Shown here in pieces: positions 54,283 through 62,797 of a DNA stretch of 64,000 bases. The notes beneath the pieces are model-generated. The model searched no databases, was not told the origin of the DNA, and saw only the letters and a list, made by a program, of their open reading frames with translations. A program made the position numbers and the translations under genes. The DNA is from Actinoplanes lobatus. Lineage in GTDB: Bacteria; Actinomycetota; Actinomycetes; Mycobacteriales; Micromonosporaceae. The stretch's first letter is position 1, and each line of letters begins with the position of its first letter. The stretch spans positions 6,878,501 through 6,942,500 of the forward strand of contig NZ_JACHNC010000001.1 in the NCBI RefSeq assembly GCF_014205215.1, given 5' to 3'.

Positions 54283-55302
54283 ATGAAACGTGCTTTCGCC
54301 GTCGCTGTCTGCGTTCTCGCCTCCCTTCTCGTCGCGCCGCAACCCGTCCTCGCCGCCGACGCCTCCTACCGAACGCTCAGCGCAGCCGACAACCCCGACT
54401 GGATGGCGCCGTTGGCCGGCTCGACAAGCCTGGCCGCGCTCTCCGTCCCCGGCACCCACGAGACCATGTCGACGCACGGCGGTGCCCTGACCCAGACACA
54501 GGAGGACTTCGGCGACAGCGGCGGCACACTCGCGCGCCAGTTGACCGCCGGCATCCGGATGATCGACATCCGGGCGCGGGTCAACACCGGCAACACGTTC
54601 ACCATTCATCACGGGGCGGCCTACCAGAACGCCAACTTCGACGACGTCCTCAGCCGGCTCGGCACCTTCCTCGCCCAGCATCCCGGCGAGACCGTGGTGA
54701 TGCGTCTCAAGCAGGAATGCACCGGCCAGCTCGGCTCGTGCACCGACGTGTCAGGCCAGAAGAGCTTCGCCGACATCTTCGACACCTACACCGCCCGCTA
54801 CTCGGCCCTGTTCTGGCAGCCGTCGGTGACCCGCGGGGCCGGCGCCCCGACACCGTCACTCGGCACGGTCCGCGGCCGTGTCGTCCTTGCCGTCCTGCAC
54901 GGACCGTACGGCGGCCCGATCGGGAACTACGGTCTCACGCAGTTCTCCGGCTGGGACGACGCCTCCTCGACATACGTGCAGGACGAGTACAACGTGCCCA
55001 ACGTGGGAGCCATCGCGACCAAACGCGACCAGGTACGCCGGTTCCTCGACATCACCAGCGCCGGCGACCCGGGCACGATGTACGTGAACTTTGCCAGCGG
55101 CTCCAGCGTGTTCGCCCAGCCACAGCAGGTGGCCGGAGGCGCGTTCGGGGTCCAGGGCGTCAACCCGTTCCTGCTCACCTATCTGAACGAGGGCCCCGAG
55201 GTGCACACTCCGGTCGTCCGGACCGGCATGCTGATGCTGGACTTCCCCGGCAGCGGCCTGATCAGCAAAGTCATCTCGCTCAACACCGTCCAGCAGAGGT
55301 GA
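54283..55302 (+). CDS. Secreted phosphatidylinositol-specific phospholipase C
   Basis: 339 aa from ATG 54283; an in-frame ATG at 54274 is also possible. The signal peptide (KRAFAVAVCVLASLLVAPQPVLA) is cleaved around residue 25. The X-domain is recognised from LSVPGTHETMSTHG (His59), GIRMIDIRARV, TFTIHHGAAYQ (His109 or His110), HPGETVVMRLKQE and the C-terminal FSGWDD. The two catalytic histidines of bacterial PI-PLC are thus present. It should cleave phosphatidylinositol to diacylglycerol and cyclic inositol phosphate outside the cell. It may help attack host or prey membranes or recycle phospholipid. Confidence 0.9.
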   Translation: MKRAFAVAVCVLASLLVAPQPVLAADASYRTLSAADNPDWMAPLAGSTSLAALSVPGTHETMSTHGGALTQTQEDFGDSGGTLARQLTAGIRMIDIRARVNTGNTFTIHHGAAYQNANFDDVLSRLGTFLAQHPGETVVMRLKQECTGQLGSCTDVSGQKSFADIFDTYTARYSALFWQPSVTRGAGAPTPSLGTVRGRVVLAVLHGPYGGPIGNYGLTQFSGWDDASSTYVQDEYNVPNVGAIATKRDQVRRFLDITSAGDPGTMYVNFASGSSVFAQPQQVAGGAFGVQGVNPFLLTYLNEGPEVHTPVVRTGMLMLDFPGSGLISKVISLNTVQQR

Positions 55303-55314
55303 GCAGACCCTGCC

Positions 55315-58300
55315 CTACTGTGCTCCACGAGTGCCCGCCTCGTACGCGGCGGCGAATTCCTTCTCGCCCAGCGCGGCCTTTCCCCGGCGGGTGAGTTCGC
55401 AGATCTGCGGGTCGGTGCGGTCGTGCGCGCCGCGCTGGCGGGCGGCGGCGCCGAGGAGCGCGGCCGATCGGTGTGGTTGTCCCTGCCGGTCGGCCGCCGC
55501 GGCCATCTGCACCGTCACCCGGGCCAGGACCGGTAGCTCCCGCGTCGCCAGGGCGGCCGCGTGTGCCGCTGCCAGCGCCTCGTCCGCGCCGGGAAGGTCG
55601 TCCAGCACCAGGAGGAGTGCCGCCCGGGTGCCGCACACGAGCGCGCGGGCGTGATCGGCAGGGAACGCGGTGACGTGGCGCAGGCCTCGTTCGGCGGCAT
55701 CGAGCAGATCACGCGCACGGTCCAGGTCGCCCGTCCTCACCCGCAGAGCCGCCTCGTGCGCGTCGATGAGGACCAGCATTTCCGCCGAGGAGGCGCGCAC
55801 CGCGCGTACCCTTGCGGCGTCGAGCATGATGATCGCCCGGCTGGTGTCGCCGCGGCGCAGGTGCAGGTCGATCCAGTTCAGATCCCGGTAGAACTGGTCG
55901 CCGAGGCCGAGGGCACCGAATTTGTCCGCCAGTATCCGGGCCTCGTTCAGGTCGGTCAGGGCGCCGTCGACGTCGTCGTATCGGCGCAGCGTCGCGCGCA
56001 TCGGTAGCACCGCGGCCGTGGCCCATTGGTCGCCGACGCGGTGGAAGTGGTCCAGCGCCGCCTCGACGTGATGGCGCATCCGGTCGAGTGCGCCCTCGTT
56101 CTCGGCGATCTCCGCCTGGAACATGTGCGCAAGTCCGGCCGACCACCGGTCGTCGCCGTCGGCGAGACGCTCGAAGGTCGCGAGCGCGGCCCGCTCGTCC
56201 TGGAGGAACAGCAGGATCGCGCCGAGCATGCGGAAGTGGTCCGGTAGGTGCGGGTGGGCGAGCAGCCGGTCGGTCAGTTCCCGCATCTCCGTCCGGTCTG
56301 CGATCGCATCCGGTGTGGAGATCCCGGATGTGATGTCCGCTCGGTTGAGCAGATAGGCGGCACGCGCGCAATCGCGTGCGGGTGCCGGCACCTCACCGGG
56401 CACCGCCAGCGCCTCGCTCAGCCAGTGCACGGCGTCAGCGTGGCGGCCACGCATCTGCCAGTACCAGGTGAGATGGAGGGCGAGAGCGATCGCACCGGTG
56501 ACGTCGCCGGTGGCGCACAGGTGATGAAGGGCGGCGAGCGTGTTGTCGTACTCGGCGTCGACGGTCCGGACGGCATCCAGTTGGCCGGGCCCGCGCAACC
56601 GGGGATCCTGCTCGGTCATCAGCGCGGCGAAGTAGGCCGCGGCCAGATCACGAGCCGAGCCGAGGGCGCCGGCCTCGGCCAGGCGCTCACTGCCGTATCC
56701 CCTGATGGTTTCCAGCATGCGATAACGGCCGGTGACCGGATCGAGGTGGAGCAGCGACCGGTCGACGAGTGCGGCGAGCAGGTCCGGGACGTCGGCGATG
56801 TCCTTGCACACCGCGGTGGCGGATCTGACAGTGATGCCGCCGGGCAGGACGGCGATACGTTCCGCGACGGCACGTTCGCCGGTGTCGAGCAGGTCCCAGC
56901 TCCAGGCGATCACCGCGCGCAGAGTGCGGTGCCGCGCAGGTGCGGTACGGCTGCCCGTGCCGAGTATGCGGAACCGGTCAGCGAGCCCGTCCGCCAGGTC
57001 GGGCAGCGACAGCGTCCGCAGCCGGGCGGCAGCCAGCTCCAACGCGAGGGGCATTCCGTCGAGGCCACGCACGAGACGCACGACGAAAGGCAGCGTTGTC
57101 TCGTCGACAGCAAAACCTGGGCGTACGGCAGCGGCGCGCGCGGTGAACAGGCGCACCGATGCGGTGTCCCGCGCCTCATCGGCGCTGGTGTCCGGGCCGG
57201 GCAACTCGAGCGGAGCCAGCGGGACGAGCCCCTCGCCGTCGACCGTGAGGGGCTCGCGGCTGGTGGCGAGCACCCGCAGGCCGGAGCAGCGTGGCAGCAA
57301 CGACGAGATCAGGTGCGCCACGGTGTCGATCAGATGCTCGCAGTTGTCCAGCAGCAACAGGGTCTCCCTGCCGCTGAGTTCGGCGAGCAGGACGCCGAAG
57401 TCGTCGTTGTCGGCCCGCTTGAGCAGGCCGCCGGTCCGCGGGCCGATGGCGGCGAGTACGGCCGTGGTGACCTCGGCGGGGTCGGTGACGGCCGCGAGGT
57501 CGACCAGCCGGACCCCGTCGTGGTACTCGTGACGGAGACGGTGAGCGGCTTCCAGCGCGAGACGGGTCTTTCCGGCGCCGCCCGGTCCGACCACGGTGGC
57601 CAGCCGGCCGGTGGTGAGCAGTGCGGAAATCCGGGCAAGGTCGTCGTCGCGGCCGATGAAGCTGGTCAGGGGCGTGGGCAGGTCGGCATCTGAGCCCCCT
57701 GGCACGGGTAGGTCGTTTACTATCGCACCGGTCGCCGGCCGAGGAGGCTCGGGGCGTAACAGGCGTAGATGGCGTTCACGCAGAGCGGTGCCGGGATCGG
57801 CGCCGAGGACGTCGGCCAGCGTCTCGCGGACCCGCTCGTAGACGGCAAGGGCCTCCGCCTGTCGCCCCAGAACGGCGAGAGCGTCCATCAACAAGGCGGC
57901 CGCGCGTTCATGCCCCGGATGTTCCCCCAGCAGCCCGGACAGCCGGGCAGCCGCGGCCTCGGCCCGTCCGGAGGACAGCTCGGCGTCGGCGAGGTCGGCA
58001 ACCACTTCGACCGACGTCTGCGCCAGGCGGGTCGCGACGGTGGGCGCAACCGCGGCGATGGCCGCGGGTTCGACGCCGGGACGGTCACCCCACAGAGCCA
58101 CCGCCTCGGACAATGCCGGCTCCTGGCCGTTCGCGGCCAGTTCCTCGAACCGTACGGCGTCGACGTCGGACGTCTCCACAGCCAGCCGGTATCCACCGGC
58201 GACCTGCACCACCACCGCGGGATCCGGAGCGTCCGGGGTGAGCGCACGACGCAATCGGGAGACGAGTCGCTGGAGTGCGTGCGCGGGGTCGGAGGGCGGT

Positions 58301-58476
58301 TCCTCGCCCCAGATCGCGTCGATCAGCACAGCCGGTGTGACGGGCCGGCCGCCGGCAAGGGCCAGCCGTACGAGCAGGTTCTGCAAGCGGGTTCCGGAGA
58401 TGGCCAGGACGGTGTCACCACAGGAGACCCGGAAGACGCCGAGCAGCGTGACCTGTAGCCGTGCGCCGCCGTCCAT
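55315..58476 (-). CDS. SARP/AfsR-type transcriptional regulator (OmpR-like HTH, BTAD, NB-ARC, TPR)
   Basis: 1053 aa from ATG 58476, with purine-rich GGAAGATCTGGGG upstream. Residues 1-90 form the winged helix (VTLLGVFRVSCGDTVLAISG, RLQNLLVRLALAGGRPVTPA); about 95-245 is a BTAD domain (ALALYERVRETLADVLG-like end). NB-ARC follows, with P-loop VVGPGGAGKTRLAL (about 296-303), LLLLDNCEHLIDTV and ATSREPL, then TPR-like helices. AfsR-like proteins activate pathway-specific genes. It lies four genes upstream of the NRPS cluster and could serve it. Antiparallel to PI-PLC with 12 bases between stops. Confidence 0.93.
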   Translation of the reverse strand: MDGGARLQVTLLGVFRVSCGDTVLAISGTRLQNLLVRLALAGGRPVTPAVLIDAIWGEEPPSDPAHALQRLVSRLRRALTPDAPDPAVVVQVAGGYRLAVETSDVDAVRFEELAANGQEPALSEAVALWGDRPGVEPAAIAAVAPTVATRLAQTSVEVVADLADAELSSGRAEAAAARLSGLLGEHPGHERAAALLMDALAVLGRQAEALAVYERVRETLADVLGADPGTALRERHLRLLRPEPPRPATGAIVNDLPVPGGSDADLPTPLTSFIGRDDDLARISALLTTGRLATVVGPGGAGKTRLALEAAHRLRHEYHDGVRLVDLAAVTDPAEVTTAVLAAIGPRTGGLLKRADNDDFGVLLAELSGRETLLLLDNCEHLIDTVAHLISSLLPRCSGLRVLATSREPLTVDGEGLVPLAPLELPGPDTSADEARDTASVRLFTARAAAVRPGFAVDETTLPFVVRLVRGLDGMPLALELAAARLRTLSLPDLADGLADRFRILGTGSRTAPARHRTLRAVIAWSWDLLDTGERAVAERIAVLPGGITVRSATAVCKDIADVPDLLAALVDRSLLHLDPVTGRYRMLETIRGYGSERLAEAGALGSARDLAAAYFAALMTEQDPRLRGPGQLDAVRTVDAEYDNTLAALHHLCATGDVTGAIALALHLTWYWQMRGRHADAVHWLSEALAVPGEVPAPARDCARAAYLLNRADITSGISTPDAIADRTEMRELTDRLLAHPHLPDHFRMLGAILLFLQDERAALATFERLADGDDRWSAGLAHMFQAEIAENEGALDRMRHHVEAALDHFHRVGDQWATAAVLPMRATLRRYDDVDGALTDLNEARILADKFGALGLGDQFYRDLNWIDLHLRRGDTSRAIIMLDAARVRAVRASSAEMLVLIDAHEAALRVRTGDLDRARDLLDAAERGLRHVTAFPADHARALVCGTRAALLLVLDDLPGADEALAAAHAAALATRELPVLARVTVQMAAAADRQGQPHRSAALLGAAARQRGAHDRTDPQICELTRRGKAALGEKEFAAAYEAGTRGAQ

Positions 58477-58598
58477 CCCCAGATCTTCCCGTGCTCTCCC
58501 GTCCGATCCGGCGGCGGGGGCGGTGTCCGCGCGGTGTGCGCCACATGTCAGCACTGCGCCGCAAGCTCAGGCCGCCGAATCACCACAGGAGGAAAGTT

Positions 58599-59243
58599 GT
58601 GAACGACATCAGGCAGCGCCCGGCGTCCGCGTTGGCATTCATGGCCAGCGGAATCATCTACTTCACCGGCGAGTTCATCGCCGCCGCGGCGTGGACCGAC
58701 CCGCCCTACAGCTATACCCACCACTTCATCAGCAACCTCGGAGTCCACGGGCCGCTCACCGCGTTCGGGCAGTACATGTACTCCCCGCTGGCTTCACTGA
58801 TGAACATCGGACTGGTGCTGACCGGCCTGGCCGTGCTGACCGCCGTCACCATGCTGAAAGGCCTGCCGGGTGGACGCCGCGCGGCGACGGTCATCACGGC
58901 GGCCGTACTGGCGATCGGCATGATCCTGGTGGGGCTGTTCCCGGGAGACGGCGGCACCGGCGGGACCGACTACCACGGAATCGGCGCCATCCTGGCATTC
59001 CTCTCCGGCAACGTGCTCGTCATCCTGCTCGGCCGGGCGCATCAGCCGCTCGGAACATCGTCCGGGCTGGGCCGCCTCCTGACCGTCGCCGGGGCGCTCG
59101 GCCTGCTCTCGCTGGTGATCTTCGGGATCATCCTCGCCTCGGGTGCAGGCGTGCTCATCGGCCTGTCCGAACGCGGGATCATCTATCCGTTCCTGATCGG
59201 CTTCGTCCTCCTGGGTGCGGCATTCCGCAGACGCCGGGCATAG
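58599..59243 (+). CDS. DUF998-family membrane protein
   Basis: 214 aa from GTG 58599, preceded by AGGAGG about six bases upstream. About six hydrophobic segments (LAFMASGIIYFTGEFIAAAA, YTHHFISNLGVHGP, IGLVLTGLAVLTAVT, VITAAVLAIGMILVGLFPGD, ILAFLSGNVLVILLG, LLTVAGALGLLSLVIFGIIL) carry the DUF998 pattern with HHFISNLG and LFPGDGGTG. Function is not known for the family. It is divergent from the SARP regulator. Confidence 0.85.
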   Translation: MNDIRQRPASALAFMASGIIYFTGEFIAAAAWTDPPYSYTHHFISNLGVHGPLTAFGQYMYSPLASLMNIGLVLTGLAVLTAVTMLKGLPGGRRAATVITAAVLAIGMILVGLFPGDGGTGGTDYHGIGAILAFLSGNVLVILLGRAHQPLGTSSGLGRLLTVAGALGLLSLVIFGIILASGAGVLIGLSERGIIYPFLIGFVLLGAAFRRRRA

Positions 59244-59435
59244 AGACTCATCGGTACGCTGCCCGGTCCGGACGTCGCGCGGCCATGGTCGCACGGGTTG
59301 CCGGTGCCGGAACAGGCCGCGACGGTGGGTGGGACCCGGCGGTTCCGCCGTTTTTCTGACATGGGCCGTTCGGTCCTAGCGTCCATCCCGGATGTCTCGC
59401 CAACAAGACAGGCGCGGCTGGAGGCGAGTTAGATC

Positions 59436-61022
59436 ATGATGATTCGCGGCAAGCGGGTGGCCCTGCCCTCGGCCCCTGTCGTCCACCAGCGTTTCGAGGC
59501 GTACGCCGCGGCGACGCCCGGCGCCGTCGCCGTGGTCTGCGGCGGGGAACATGTGACGTACGGGGAGTTGGACGCCCAAGCCAACCGATTCGCCAACCTC
59601 CTCGTATCGAGGGGCTACGGCCGGGGCGCCCTGGTCGGTGTCTGCCTGGGTTACTCGATCGACCTTCTCGTCACCATCCTCGGAGCGCTGAAGGCGGGAG
59701 CGGCCTACGTACCGCTCGACCCCACCTACCCGCCGGCGCGACTGCGGCTGCTGCTGGGGCAGGTTCCCGATCTTGCCCTGATCGTCGCCTCCCCGGCGAC
59801 GGCGGAGCTGGTCGGGTCCGCGACGGTGGAGGTCGTCGACCTCGCAACGCTGCGGACTGACCTCGAAGGCCGTCCGGCGACCGCGCCGGACGTCACGGTC
59901 ACCGGCGACGACCTGTGCTACGCGATCTTCACGTCCGGGTCGACCGGTGTCCCGAAGCTGACCGCCGTGCGTCACGTGGGCTGGTTCAACCTGCTGAACT
60001 GGCTCCAGGACGAGTTCGGCCTGCATCGCGGGTCGAACAACCTCGTCGTCAGCGCGTTCGGATTCGATCTGTCCCAGCGCAGCCTGATGACGCCGCTGTT
60101 CTGCGGCGCCACGCAGCATCTGATCGCCAGCCGCAATTTCGACCCCGCCATGGCCTACCGCATGCTGGAGCGCCACGACATTCGCACGGTGCACTGCGCG
60201 TCCAGCACCCTTTACGTGCTGGCGGACTGGGAGAAGGCGTCCGGCGGGACGGCCCTCACCGAACTGGACCACCTCCTGTTCGGCGGGGAGCCGCTGCATG
60301 TCGAACGGCTCGGGAACCTGGTCGGGCGCGAGGCGGGCGGGTGTGTCCTGCTGCATCAGTACGGCGTGGCCGAGTGCACGGACGTCGCATCCTCCTTCGA
60401 CCTCGCCGGCTATCGGCCCGGCGACCACGAGATCGCACCGGTCGGCCGTCCCGTGCACAACATGGACATCCACGTTCTCGACGAGCGGATGCGCGGGGTC
60501 GGGGCGGGGGAGTACGGCGAGATCGGCATCTCCGGGGCGGGCGTCGGCGCGGGCTACCTCAACGGCACGGGGCCCGAGTCGGCGCGCTTCACGACGGTCG
60601 AGGTGGACGGTGTGCCGCGCCGGCTCTACCGCACCGGCGACCGCGGCCACGTGAACGAGGACGGCGAGCTGGTCGTCGCCGGGCGAATGGACGCGCAGGT
60701 GAAGGTGCGGGGGATGCGCATCGACCCGGCCGATGTCGAGCGGGCGCTGAGCCGGCTGGCCGGGGTCCGGCAGGCCGCCGTGGTGAGCAGGTCCACCGAC
60801 TCCGGCGACACGGAGCTGATCGCGTTCGTCGTGCCGGAGGGCGACGATCTCGCCGGCGACGAGCTCGGCGCGCGGCTGCTGGAGACGTTGCCGCGGAACA
60901 TGGTGCCGGCCGAGTTCGTCAGCATCCCCCGGATCCCGCTGAGCCCGCACGGGAAGTCGGACCGGTTCGCATTGATGGACGTTCTCCGTGACAGGCGAAA
61001 GGGGCAAGGTGTTCGTGGATGA
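59436..61022 (+). CDS. Free-standing NRPS adenylation domain
   Basis: 528 aa from ATG 59436; GGAGG lies 12 bases before. All core motifs are visible: A2 LKAGAAYVPLDPTYP, A3 FTSGSTGVPK, A4/A5 FGFDLSQRSL and HQYGVAECTDV, A7 YRTGDRG, A8 GRMDAQVKVRGMRIDPADVE and A10 PLSPHGKSDR with catalytic Lys. It activates one amino or aryl acid as an adenylate and loads it on a carrier. The pocket segment FDLSQRS differs from the usual FDxSxWE, so an unusual substrate is possible. It ends inside the start of the PCP gene. Confidence 0.93.
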   Translation: MMIRGKRVALPSAPVVHQRFEAYAAATPGAVAVVCGGEHVTYGELDAQANRFANLLVSRGYGRGALVGVCLGYSIDLLVTILGALKAGAAYVPLDPTYPPARLRLLLGQVPDLALIVASPATAELVGSATVEVVDLATLRTDLEGRPATAPDVTVTGDDLCYAIFTSGSTGVPKLTAVRHVGWFNLLNWLQDEFGLHRGSNNLVVSAFGFDLSQRSLMTPLFCGATQHLIASRNFDPAMAYRMLERHDIRTVHCASSTLYVLADWEKASGGTALTELDHLLFGGEPLHVERLGNLVGREAGGCVLLHQYGVAECTDVASSFDLAGYRPGDHEIAPVGRPVHNMDIHVLDERMRGVGAGEYGEIGISGAGVGAGYLNGTGPESARFTTVEVDGVPRRLYRTGDRGHVNEDGELVVAGRMDAQVKVRGMRIDPADVERALSRLAGVRQAAVVSRSTDSGDTELIAFVVPEGDDLAGDELGARLLETLPRNMVPAEFVSIPRIPLSPHGKSDRFALMDVLRDRRKGQGVRG

Positions 61023-61227
61023 GGTGCGCGCCATCTGGTGTCGCGAGCTGGAGTGTTCCGATATAACGCCCGAACAGGATTTCTTCGCCCTCGGTGGCCA
61101 TTCCGTGATCATGGCCAGAATTCAGCGGGCCTACATCGACGAAATGGGCTACGAAATACCGATGGACGAGATGTACCGCTATCCGACGATAGCGTCGATC
61201 TCCGCTTACATGGAATCCCTGCCGTGA
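61009..61227 (+). CDS. Free-standing peptidyl carrier protein
   Basis: 72 aa from GTG 61009 (AGGGG six bases before; GTG at 60988 or 61015 are alternatives). A single carrier domain with the phosphopantetheine Ser in DFFALGGHSVIMAR, and helices IWCRELECSDITPEQ and MDEMYRYPTIASISAYMESL. It overlaps the A-domain gene upstream and the thioesterase gene downstream (GTGA). It holds the residue loaded by the free-standing A domain, for later tailoring or transfer to the NRPS. Confidence 0.93.
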   Translation: MFVDEVRAIWCRELECSDITPEQDFFALGGHSVIMARIQRAYIDEMGYEIPMDEMYRYPTIASISAYMESLP

Positions 61228-61943
61228 GCGCCGGCTCCTGGCTCGTCCGGCCGGCGTCCCCCGACTCCCGCGCGCGAATCTTCTGCTTTCCGTACTCCGG
61301 GGCCGGAGCCTCGGCCTTCCGGGCCTGGCCGCACACGGTCGGCGACGTCGAGATCTGCCCGGTGCAGTTCCCCGGCCGTGAGAACCGGCTGGCCGAACCC
61401 CACTACGGCACCTACCGGAGGCTGGCCGCCGCCCTGGTCGACGGCCTGGGCCCGGCACTCGACCGCCCGTACGCGTTCTTCGGGCATTGCGCCGGAGTGC
61501 TGCCCGCCTTCGAGGCGGCGGTCGTTCTCCGTGAACGGGGCCTGCCCCAGCCCGAGTGCCTGTACGTGTCGGGGCAGCTCGCCCCGCACGACTCCGCGCG
61601 CGACCGGATGCTCACGATGACCGAGCCCGAACTACGTGCGGACCTGGAATCGGTCGTGCGCGGCCGCGGGCTCGAACCGTGGCCGGACATGATCAGGATG
61701 GGTCTGTCGGTGCTCCTGCGCGACCTCGACGCCGCGCGCGAGTACCGCCGGGCCGAGCCGATCCTCGTCGGATTTCCCATCGTCGTGCTGCACTGGCGCG
61801 ACGACGAGGAGGTGAGCCTCGACGGGCTCCAGGGGTGGCGCGACTACGCGGAGTCGGTCGAGTTCCGGGTCGTCGACGGCGGGCACCACGACTTCATGAA
61901 CGCTTCCGCCGACCTGTTGCATGCGGTGACCTCGTGGCGGTGA
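61224..61943 (+). CDS. Type II thioesterase with a Cys nucleophile
   Basis: 239 aa from GTG 61224, coupled to the PCP gene. Family text: FCFPYSGAGASAFRAWPHTV (oxyanion region), CPVQFPGRENRLAEP, LYVSGQLAPHD, and the C-terminal GGHHDFM with His221. The nucleophile motif is FFGHCAGV with Cys89, where most type II thioesterases have GHSMG and Ser. An Asp follows in HWRDDEEVS. It normally clears mis-primed carriers; the Cys variant may act differently. The 3' end overlaps the convergent LmbU-family gene by 50 bases. Confidence 0.9.
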   Translation: MSAGSWLVRPASPDSRARIFCFPYSGAGASAFRAWPHTVGDVEICPVQFPGRENRLAEPHYGTYRRLAAALVDGLGPALDRPYAFFGHCAGVLPAFEAAVVLRERGLPQPECLYVSGQLAPHDSARDRMLTMTEPELRADLESVVRGRGLEPWPDMIRMGLSVLLRDLDAAREYRRAEPILVGFPIVVLHWRDDEEVSLDGLQGWRDYAESVEFRVVDGGHHDFMNASADLLHAVTSWR

Positions 61944-62571
61944 GCGCAACGGCCCGCGGTTGCTCGTCGAACGCCTCGGCCGCCGCGCTGGCCAGCGCCC
62001 GTTCCGCCCAGGTCTCCAAGGGAAGGCCGAGCCTGCTCGCGGCCTCCTGGAACGACTCGAGGCGCTCCACCGGGATCGACATGTTGAGCACCGCGACGGC
62101 GCCCCGGCCCGCCCCGCCGGCCCGCCTGCCGCCGCTGCCGTCGGTCCGTTCCAGCAGGCTGTCCTTCACCTCCCGGCGCAGACGTTTCGCCGACCAGGCG
62201 TACTCCTCCGCCTTGCGCAGCCAGAACTCCTGCTCGGGCTCCGAGAGGGCGGCCACCTCGGCGTGGTGGGTGAAACTCAGCCCCTCCCGGCGCCGGGACA
62301 TCGGAAAGCGCCGTGCCACCCAGGCATGGTTGCGCAGCGTCTGGTAGTCCAGCTGGGTGAGCTTCACGGCGTCCTGGTACCGGCCGCTGAAGGCGGTCTC
62401 CCCGTAGACGAGCCAGTCCCCGAGGCACCAGGCCGAGGAACTGTACACATCGGAGAGATAGCCACCGACTCCGAGCCACCTGTCGAACGGCATCTGGTGC
62501 GGCAGGACGAGTCCTCGCCTGGTCACGAATGCCGAGCTGTCGAGCGCCTGCACTGGCGAGTCCCCGCCCAT
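61894..62571 (-). CDS. LmbU-family transcriptional regulator
   Basis: 225 aa from ATG 62571, with AAGGAG five bases upstream. Family landmarks: TRRGLVLPHQMPFDRWLGVG, SAWCLGDWLVYGETAFSGRY, LTQLDYQTLRNHAWVARRFP, FTHHAEVAALSEPEQEFWLR and KRLRREVKDSLL. LmbU-type proteins (lincomycin, novobiocin and hormaomycin clusters) are cluster-situated activators with an unusual DNA-binding fold. It is divergent from the NRPS gene across a relatively A+T-rich 226-bp region, and convergent with the thioesterase (50-base overlap of the coding ends). It is very likely the pathway-specific activator of this cluster. Confidence 0.9.
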   Translation of the reverse strand: MGGDSPVQALDSSAFVTRRGLVLPHQMPFDRWLGVGGYLSDVYSSSAWCLGDWLVYGETAFSGRYQDAVKLTQLDYQTLRNHAWVARRFPMSRRREGLSFTHHAEVAALSEPEQEFWLRKAEEYAWSAKRLRREVKDSLLERTDGSGGRRAGGAGRGAVAVLNMSIPVERLESFQEAASRLGLPLETWAERALASAAAEAFDEQPRAVALTATRSPHATGRRKRS

Positions 62572-62705
62572 GCCGTCTCCTTCAACAAACCCGCGAACGG
62601 CGATTATCTTAACCACGCCGGGATCGCGAAGTAAACCAAACAATTGCTATTCGTCTCGGCCGCTATCGCTTTTCTATCGACATCGCATTTGGCTTCCGGG
62701 CTCTC

Positions 62706-62735
62706 TTGACCCAATTGATCGGCGCTCCATAGCCT
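62706..62735 (+). promoter_or_regulatory. Candidate promoter for the NRPS gene
   Basis: TTGACC (62706-62711) and TAGCCT (62730-62735), 18 bases apart, in the A+T-rich divergent region between the LmbU-family gene and the NRPS gene. The pair fits a vegetative sigma factor. The transcript would start about 55 bases before the NRPS ATG. Confidence 0.45.
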
Positions 62736-62797
62736 GACGTCCGATCCCTTTGGCAAGACTCTGCCCAGCGCCTTTGAAAATCAGCGGGAAGGGAACC

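Noticed and set aside
59376..61112. 578-codon minus-strand open frame
   Set aside because: Antisense to the adenylation domain, which has all core motifs.
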